A stretch of DNA of 54,046 nucleotides from Microseira sp003486305 (GTDB lineage Bacteria > Cyanobacteriota > Cyanobacteriia > Cyanobacteriales > Aerosakkonemataceae), in NCBI GenBank assembly GCA_031969655.1, contig DALYJX010000017.1:1-54046 (forward strand). Reading direction: 5' to 3'. The translations under genes and the position numbers were made by a program. The stretch's first letter is position 1; each line of letters begins with the position of its first letter. This document shows positions 49,639 to 54,046 of this stretch, piece by piece. The notes beneath the pieces were generated by a model, which was not told the DNA's origin, made no database searches, and was given only the letters and a program-made list of their open reading frames with translations.

Positions 49639-50715
49639 TTAAGGCATTGAACTGCTTACTTCTTGACGAATGGTAGCAATATCGACGAATTTCGCCCCAT
49701 TCCCGTTTGGTAAAGTTAGCCCCAAAGCCTGTAAGTCTGCTTCTACCATTAAGGCAACTAATTCTGGAAAAGTCACGCTAGGTTCCCAACCTAACTTTTG
49801 CTTTGCCTTAGTCGGGTCGCCAATTAATAAATCTACTTCAGCAGGACGCAGATAGCGCTCGTCAAACTCCACATAATCGTGCCAATCTAAATTGACGTAA
49901 CCAAAAGCTAAATCTAGAAACTCTGTAATCGAGTGAGTTTCCCCCGTAGCAATCACGTAATCGTCTGCCTGCTCTTGCTGTAACATCAACCACATTGCTC
50001 GGACGTAATCTTTAGCATAGCCCCAATCCCGCTTAGCATCGAGATTGCCCATGTAGATTTTTTTCTGCTTACCAGCGACAATCCGCGCCACCGCCCGCGT
50101 AATTTTGCGGGTCACAAACGTTTCGCCCCGACGCGGCGATTCGTGGTTAAACAATATACCGTTACAGGCAAACAAGCCGTAAGATTCGCGATAATTTACA
50201 GTTTGCCAGTGACCGTAAACCTTGGCGCAAGCGTAGGGACTGCGGGGATAAAACGGCGTCGTTTCCTTCTGGGGAATTTCTTGTACCTTACCGAACATCT
50301 CAGAAGAACCAGCTTGATAGAACCGCACTTCAATACCCGTGCGATGCTGGTAGTCGCGAATTGCTTCTAGAAGGCGCAGCACCCCCATCCCCACCGTATC
50401 AGCCGTATATTCGGGCGAATCAAAACTAACGCGCACGTGGGATTGAGCGCCTAAATTGTAAATTTCTACAGGTTTTACTTCTTCTAGAATGCGGCGCAGC
50501 GTCACCCCATCCGTCAAATCGCCGTAGTGCAGAAACAACCGCGCCGCCTCGTTGTGAGGATCTACATACATATGGTCGAGTCGGTCGGTATTAAACGTCG
50601 AAGTCCGCCGGATAATACCATGAACCTCATAGCCTTTCTCCAGCAAAAACTCGCTTAAGTAAGAACCGTCTTGACCTGTAATTCCAGTGATCAGCGCTCG
50701 TTTCCGTTGTGTCAT
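49639..50715 (-). CDS. gmd: GDP-mannose 4,6-dehydratase
   Basis: 358 residues from MTQRKRALITG; the frame is open for 29 more codons but AAAGGAA stands before the chosen ATG and the family starts there. NADP-binding GITGQDGSYLSEFL, RRTSTFNTDRLDH, catalytic Y-x3-K in YACAKVYGHW, and FNHESPRRGETFVTRKITR. It dehydrates GDP-mannose to GDP-4-keto-6-deoxymannose, the first step to GDP-fucose, GDP-rhamnose or GDP-perosamine; fcl next door points to fucose. Confidence 0.96.
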   Translation of the reverse strand: MTQRKRALITGITGQDGSYLSEFLLEKGYEVHGIIRRTSTFNTDRLDHMYVDPHNEAARLFLHYGDLTDGVTLRRILEEVKPVEIYNLGAQSHVRVSFDSPEYTADTVGMGVLRLLEAIRDYQHRTGIEVRFYQAGSSEMFGKVQEIPQKETTPFYPRSPYACAKVYGHWQTVNYRESYGLFACNGILFNHESPRRGETFVTRKITRAVARIVAGKQKKIYMGNLDAKRDWGYAKDYVRAMWLMLQQEQADDYVIATGETHSITEFLDLAFGYVNLDWHDYVEFDERYLRPAEVDLLIGDPTKAKQKLGWEPSVTFPELVALMVEADLQALGLTLPNGNGAKFVDIATIRQEVSSSMP

Positions 50716-51099
50716 TGTCCGTATTCCTTTATAGTCTGTGAAATATTGGGGTAGGAGGCACCTGCTGCTCTCCTCGCGACTGACTGGTAACCAGACAGGC
50801 ACGAGTATAGGTGAGAACTGGGTGGCTCGCCTAAGTAAAAACCCCGATCCAACCCTGGGGAATCCTTTAGTCCTTTCCTAAGTTAACCCATACTCCCCTG
50901 GCAAATTATCAAGAAACGATGTATTCTTTGCAAAAACTTTGCATACTGGTTCGAGTTGTCAATATACCCCAGGCAGAATCAGGGATGGGCTATCAGCTTA
51001 CGCAATAGGCTAGGCAAGCAATAGCGCGCGATCCTGCTGCACCCGGTCAGCGATCGCGCGCTACACCCCAAGGCAATTTACGCTTAAAAGCCTTGATTC
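50716..51099. other. gmd upstream region
   Basis: No gene. Contains a 12-bp inverted repeat TAGCGCGCGATC (51022-51033) with its complement at 51052-51063, probably a terminator-like or repeat hairpin behind the sugar transferase gene. Confidence 0.5.
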
Positions 51100-51813
51100 C
51101 TAGTAAGCACCGTTGTTATTCGGAAAAAAGACAACTCCAAGGGTTTTGATAATTATCCACACATCCAGCCAAAAATTGCGGTTATTCACGTAATAAACGT
51201 CGATTTTGACCCGGCGTTCGTAGGGAATATCATTCCGCCCAGAAACTTGCCACAATCCGGTAATTCCTGGTTTAATAGTCAGAACTTTATCCATGCGATC
51301 GCCGTACATGTAAAGCTCATCAGGGACTAAAGGCCGAGGCCCAACAACGCTCATGTCTCCCTTTAAAACATTCCAAAATTGGGGGAATTCGTCGAGGCTG
51401 GTGACGCGCAAAAATCGACCAATCCAAGTGATTCGAGGGTCGTGTTTGAGCTTGAAATTATCTGCAAATTCTTGCCGCAGTGCCTGGTCTGTTTCCATCA
51501 TTTGCCGCAGAACTTCGTCGGCATTGACAATCATGGTTCTGAATTTAATACAACCGAAGCGCTTGTAATTTCTCCCCACCCGTTCTTGCAGGTAAAAAAT
51601 TGGGCCGGGTGAACTAACCGCAATCAGTAACGCTAAAACCAGATAAATCGGGGAAAATAAGATCAAAACTGACAAGGAAAACAAGATATCAAACAGTCGC
51701 TTGGCAGCATCTAAACGAGGTAAAGCTGTTTTTCTGCCTTCAAGCAACAGTGGCTCTAAGCCACGTTTCCTCTTCGCCTGTAACAGCTTGCCGGACGGGC
51801 TAGTGGCTGTCAT
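51100..51813 (-). CDS. Undecaprenyl-phosphate sugar phosphotransferase (bacterial sugar transferase)
   Basis: 237 residues; the catalytic C-terminal module without the multi-span N-terminal part of WbaP/WcaJ. One membrane segment (DILFSLSVLILFSPIYLVLALLIAV split about 46-70), then basic KFRTMIVNADE, DEFPQFWNVLKGDMSVVGPRPL and PGITGLWQVSGRNDI, the family signature. It transfers a sugar phosphate to the lipid carrier, starting exopolysaccharide repeat-unit synthesis. A strong SD AAGGAGAAAA. Belongs with gmd, fcl and the GT4 gene. Confidence 0.93.
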   Translation of the reverse strand: MTATSPSGKLLQAKRKRGLEPLLLEGRKTALPRLDAAKRLFDILFSLSVLILFSPIYLVLALLIAVSSPGPIFYLQERVGRNYKRFGCIKFRTMIVNADEVLRQMMETDQALRQEFADNFKLKHDPRITWIGRFLRVTSLDEFPQFWNVLKGDMSVVGPRPLVPDELYMYGDRMDKVLTIKPGITGLWQVSGRNDIPYERRVKIDVYYVNNRNFWLDVWIIIKTLGVVFFPNNNGAY

Positions 51814-51952
51814 TTTTCTCCTTACACTACTTCACACCACACACAGGAAAGATCATAAAGCCAATAGCCCCTTTCCCCCTCAGATCGTCCTGAAAGCGAT
51901 CGCAATTTGGTGGTAGGAGAGCCAGAGACAAGCGGTTACGGCAGAACGAGAT

Positions 51953-52023
51953 GGGGCTATAGCCCCTATTACCTGCTATAATTTGGACTATAAACTACTC
52001 AGGCTTACTTCGTTGAAGCCTGA
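51953..52023 (-). other. Hairpins at the 3' end of tnpB, possible omega-RNA/right-end structure
   Basis: AAGCCTGA/TCAGGCTT arms (51999-52023) lie inside the last tnpB codons, and a perfect GGGGCTATAGCCCC (51953-51966) lies just beyond the stop. In IS200/IS605 elements the guide RNA of TnpB is made from this end. The exact boundary cannot be fixed here. Confidence 0.4.
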
Positions 52024-53220
52024 TTTTTCAGTAGCCCTGTATCCGGTGATGGTCAACTGAACTGGCTCCCCATTCCACAAGACGCAGCTAAGATACGAAC
52101 CTCCAGGCTGGTTTATAGACAGCCCCAATGCAGAAATATTCTTAGCGCCATTCTCATCAGCATCACCAACCCAACCACAATGACCACACTTAAACCTCTT
52201 ACCGCTTCTGTACGATTCACCTTTAACTGGGTGAATATGCAGGCACTTGTGGCAAGTTTGGGAGGTATAACGCGGGTCAACTTTCACCAGATTAACGCCA
52301 AACTTTATCGCTTTATAGGTAACAAATTGGCGCAGCTGGTATAACCCCCAACTATTACTTCTTCGTCGATCTGTCTTGGAACGGGGTTGTTGATTGCTGC
52401 GTTCTCTAATCCCTGTCAAATCCTCCAACGCCATGATTTGGTTGGTCTTTTTGGCGTGTTGAATGAGCCGGTAGCTAACAGTATGGTTCACCTGAGCTTG
52501 GAATCTTCGTTCACGTCCACTCAACCGTTGCAAGAGTTGCCGACATCTACGCCGACTACTTCTTGTGCCTTTAGACGCTTTTCGTTGCAACCAAGTCCTA
52601 ACACGGGTGTATTTGTCTCTAACTTGAGTTATCTGTTTTCCACTGAACTTTTCTCCTTCCGAGGTAACGGCAATGTCTGTACGACCCAAATCAACTCCAA
52701 GAACTTTATCGGTTTGTTCTGGAATAGGTAGCTGTTGTTCAAGCTGAATTTGCAGATAGTAAGCGCCATCTTTGCGCTTAACCAATACTGCCGATTTGGG
52801 ATTTTTACCAGTCAACAGATGACGCTGATAGTTCCCAATGTGCAACGGGAATTTTTCTCTTCCCTTAAGCATGGTCAAACTAACCGTCTTTGCTTTTTCT
52901 CTGAAAGTGAAAGTTCGAGCGTCATAAGTGGCACTGGTAGGAGCGAACCCTTTAACAGGCCGATTCTTCTGCTTGGCAGTTTTACGGTTAGCGCAAACCC
53001 TACGAATGGCGTGAATTGTCATCTGAGCCGACATTCCCGAATAATCTCGCGCTTCTTTGTAAATCAAAGACTGTACGGCTATCTGGTTGGTCAGCTTTGG
53101 GTCGGTGTTTTTGTTAACGTACTCACAGCAGTTTGCAAAGGCACGAAGTACCGCGTCAAGTTTTTCAACCTGATGAGGCGATACTTCAAGCTTGCAGCTA
53201 ACCGTGAGAACTTGAGACAT
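51988..53220 (-). CDS. tnpB: TnpB, RNA-guided nuclease of an IS200/IS605-group element
   Basis: 410 residues from MSQVLTVSCKLEV; full length and apparently intact. RuvC residues: Asp in LGVDLGRTDIAV, Glu in MALEDLTGIRER, Asp in VGDADENGAKN. Zinc finger CHKCLHIHP with FKCGHCGWVG. TnpB cuts DNA guided by a transposon-end RNA and helps retain the element. No tnpA is present, so it is a TnpB-only (IS1341-like) copy that cannot move by itself. It sits between the GT4 and sugar transferase genes of the exopolysaccharide block. Confidence 0.93.
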   Translation of the reverse strand: MSQVLTVSCKLEVSPHQVEKLDAVLRAFANCCEYVNKNTDPKLTNQIAVQSLIYKEARDYSGMSAQMTIHAIRRVCANRKTAKQKNRPVKGFAPTSATYDARTFTFREKAKTVSLTMLKGREKFPLHIGNYQRHLLTGKNPKSAVLVKRKDGAYYLQIQLEQQLPIPEQTDKVLGVDLGRTDIAVTSEGEKFSGKQITQVRDKYTRVRTWLQRKASKGTRSSRRRCRQLLQRLSGRERRFQAQVNHTVSYRLIQHAKKTNQIMALEDLTGIRERSNQQPRSKTDRRRSNSWGLYQLRQFVTYKAIKFGVNLVKVDPRYTSQTCHKCLHIHPVKGESYRSGKRFKCGHCGWVGDADENGAKNISALGLSINQPGGSYLSCVLWNGEPVQLTITGYRATEKSGFNEVSLSSL

Positions 53221-53262
53221 TTTCAATGTGTGAATAATGCCGAACAATCATACCATGAAATT

Positions 53263-53358
53263 ACTAAAGATGGAGGCATCGTAGCTTGCTTTTGCGTAGC
53301 GGTACCCCCATCTTTAGTCGCTATCCCTCCCCAGGTTGCGAAAGCGCTCACCTGGGGA
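53263..53358. repeat. Two hairpins upstream of tnpB
   Basis: ACTAAAGATGG/CCATCTTTAGT arms (53263-53273, 53308-53318) and TCCCCAGGT/ACCTGGGGA arms (53328-53336, 53350-53358). The first may be part of the left end of the tnpB element, the second ends the GT4 gene or marks another repeat. Confidence 0.55.
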
Positions 53359-53384
53359 CTCTCGCGGAGCCGTTGAAGCTAACT

Positions 53385-54046
53385 TCAAAGTTTCAACCGA
53401 GACTGAAATTTTTGTTCGCAGCTCTCTAGAAAAGCGAGGTAACGTTGTTTAAAGATTGTAGGGGCAAATGAACAGGCAAGCGATCGCGCCCGCTCTGGCT
53501 TAAACTTCCCTCGATACCCCTCAAACGCCTCCACCGCTTCCACTAAAGCCGCTTCGCTCTGCAAAGGAAATAACAAACCCGTGCCTTTATCTGGGTCTTC
53601 CCGCATATCCCGCACCGTTTCTAACGCTCCTCCTGCACCGTAGGCGATAACTGGCGTACCGCAAGCTTGAGCTTCTACCGGCGCAATGCCAAAATCCTCG
53701 CAAGCAGCATAGATAAACGCTTTCGCCCCCGACATGTATCGCTCTACCACCGCATCTGGCTGCTCTCCCAGCACCTGCACGTTCGGTTTCGCCAATCGGC
53801 GAATCATATCCAATTGTGGCCCAGTTCCGATCGCTACCAGCGGGCGTCCCATCTGATTAAACGCCTTGACAATTAAATCAACTTGCTTATAACTCACCAA
53901 CCTAGAAACGGTGAGGTAAAAATCTTCTTTATTCTCCTGAAAGGGAAATCGGTCAATATTTACTGGCGGGTAAATCACCTCTGCTTCGCGGCGGTAACAG
54001 CGCCAGATGCGAGCCGCCGTATGCTTGGAATTGGCGATAAAGTAAT
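53385..54046 (-). CDS. GT4-family glycosyltransferase, C-terminal part (runs off the window)
   Basis: The frame is open to the window end; about 219 residues visible. Before the internal GTG at 53978 it reads YFIANSKHTAARIW and REAEVIYPPVNIDRF, typical of the GT4 linker between the two Rossmann lobes, so the gene extends beyond the edge and its N-lobe is missing here. C-lobe motifs: YLTVSRLVSYKQVDLIVKAF, VAIGTGPQLD, and CEDFGIAPVEAQACGTPVIAY with the donor-binding Glu. It adds a sugar to exopolysaccharide. tnpB lies downstream on the same strand. Confidence 0.92.
   Translation of the reverse strand, partial: YFIANSKHTAARIWRCYRREAEVIYPPVNIDRFPFQENKEDFYLTVSRLVSYKQVDLIVKAFNQMGRPLVAIGTGPQLDMIRRLAKPNVQVLGEQPDAVVERYMSGAKAFIYAACEDFGIAPVEAQACGTPVIAYGAGGALETVRDMREDPDKGTGLLFPLQSEAALVEAVEAFEGYRGKFKPERARSLACSFAPTIFKQRYLAFLESCEQKFQSRLKL

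Overview
The window looks like a chromosomal segment of a cyanobacterium, probably filamentous. The HIP1 octamer GCGATCGC occurs dozens of times. There is a psbA (photosystem II D1) gene, a PEP-CTERM protein, a catabolic-type GAPDH, a vMAP-like AAA protein and several cyanobacteria-only hypothetical families. Heptameter-type short tandem repeats (TAATTGC/TAATGGC) lie between or directly behind many genes. No tRNA, rRNA, CRISPR array or prophage was seen.

Layout. 1-5.5 kb: an FkbM methyltransferase with one in-frame stop; a 385-bp tandem array of four small XRE-type regulators next to a divergent unknown gene; a membrane-anchored coiled-coil/HEAT protein; the N-terminal remnant of a DUF4058 gene. 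5.5-9.2 kb: a fatty-acid-dioxygenase-like haem peroxidase and a short P450-like protein, a pair reminiscent of fungal dioxygenase-P450 fusions. 9.3-13 kb: ppsA, whose promoter and first codons are duplicated (265 bp) on both sides of a vapBC toxin-antitoxin pair. 13-20.4 kb: a tyrosine-rich pentapeptide protein, a second DUF4058 remnant, an AAA protein, a PEP-CTERM protein, a GFA-family protein, a cluster of small mobile repeats and gap1. 20.8-28.5 kb: a Cys-rich small protein, a Pat-like acyl-CoA synthetase/acetyltransferase, a truncated GNAT, acs (acetyl-CoA synthetase), a repeat-only gap and a polysaccharide deacetylase. 28.6-36 kb: an unusual psbA, a methyltransferase, a truncated TPR protein, a radical SAM protein and an Orn/Lys/Arg-decarboxylase-like enzyme. 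36-47 kb: ychF, an RNA methyltransferase, a secreted protein, a DUF3172 protein, a PgpH-like HD phosphohydrolase, an FGE-domain protein, a small conserved gene pair and a 21-bp minisatellite. 47-54 kb: a translationally coupled folate cyclo-ligase and sugar ABC permease, then an exopolysaccharide block (fcl, gmd, sugar phosphotransferase, GT4 glycosyltransferase) interrupted by a tnpB-only insertion sequence.

Two themes stand out. First, the D1 protein encoded here keeps Tyr161 and His190 but lacks two Mn4Ca ligands (E189, D342), one non-haem-iron ligand (H215) and the herbicide-site serine (S264). It should not support normal water oxidation or QB reduction, and belongs with the rogue/sentinel/ChlF-like D1 variants. 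Second, small palindromic or MITE-like repeats act as coding material. They sit in frame inside ppsA and the PLP decarboxylase, and they supply the last codons and stop of at least five genes. One repeat family also truncates a WD40 gene.

All assignments come from reading motifs by eye. Family names are recognition without database support, and coordinates of repeats are accurate to a few bases.
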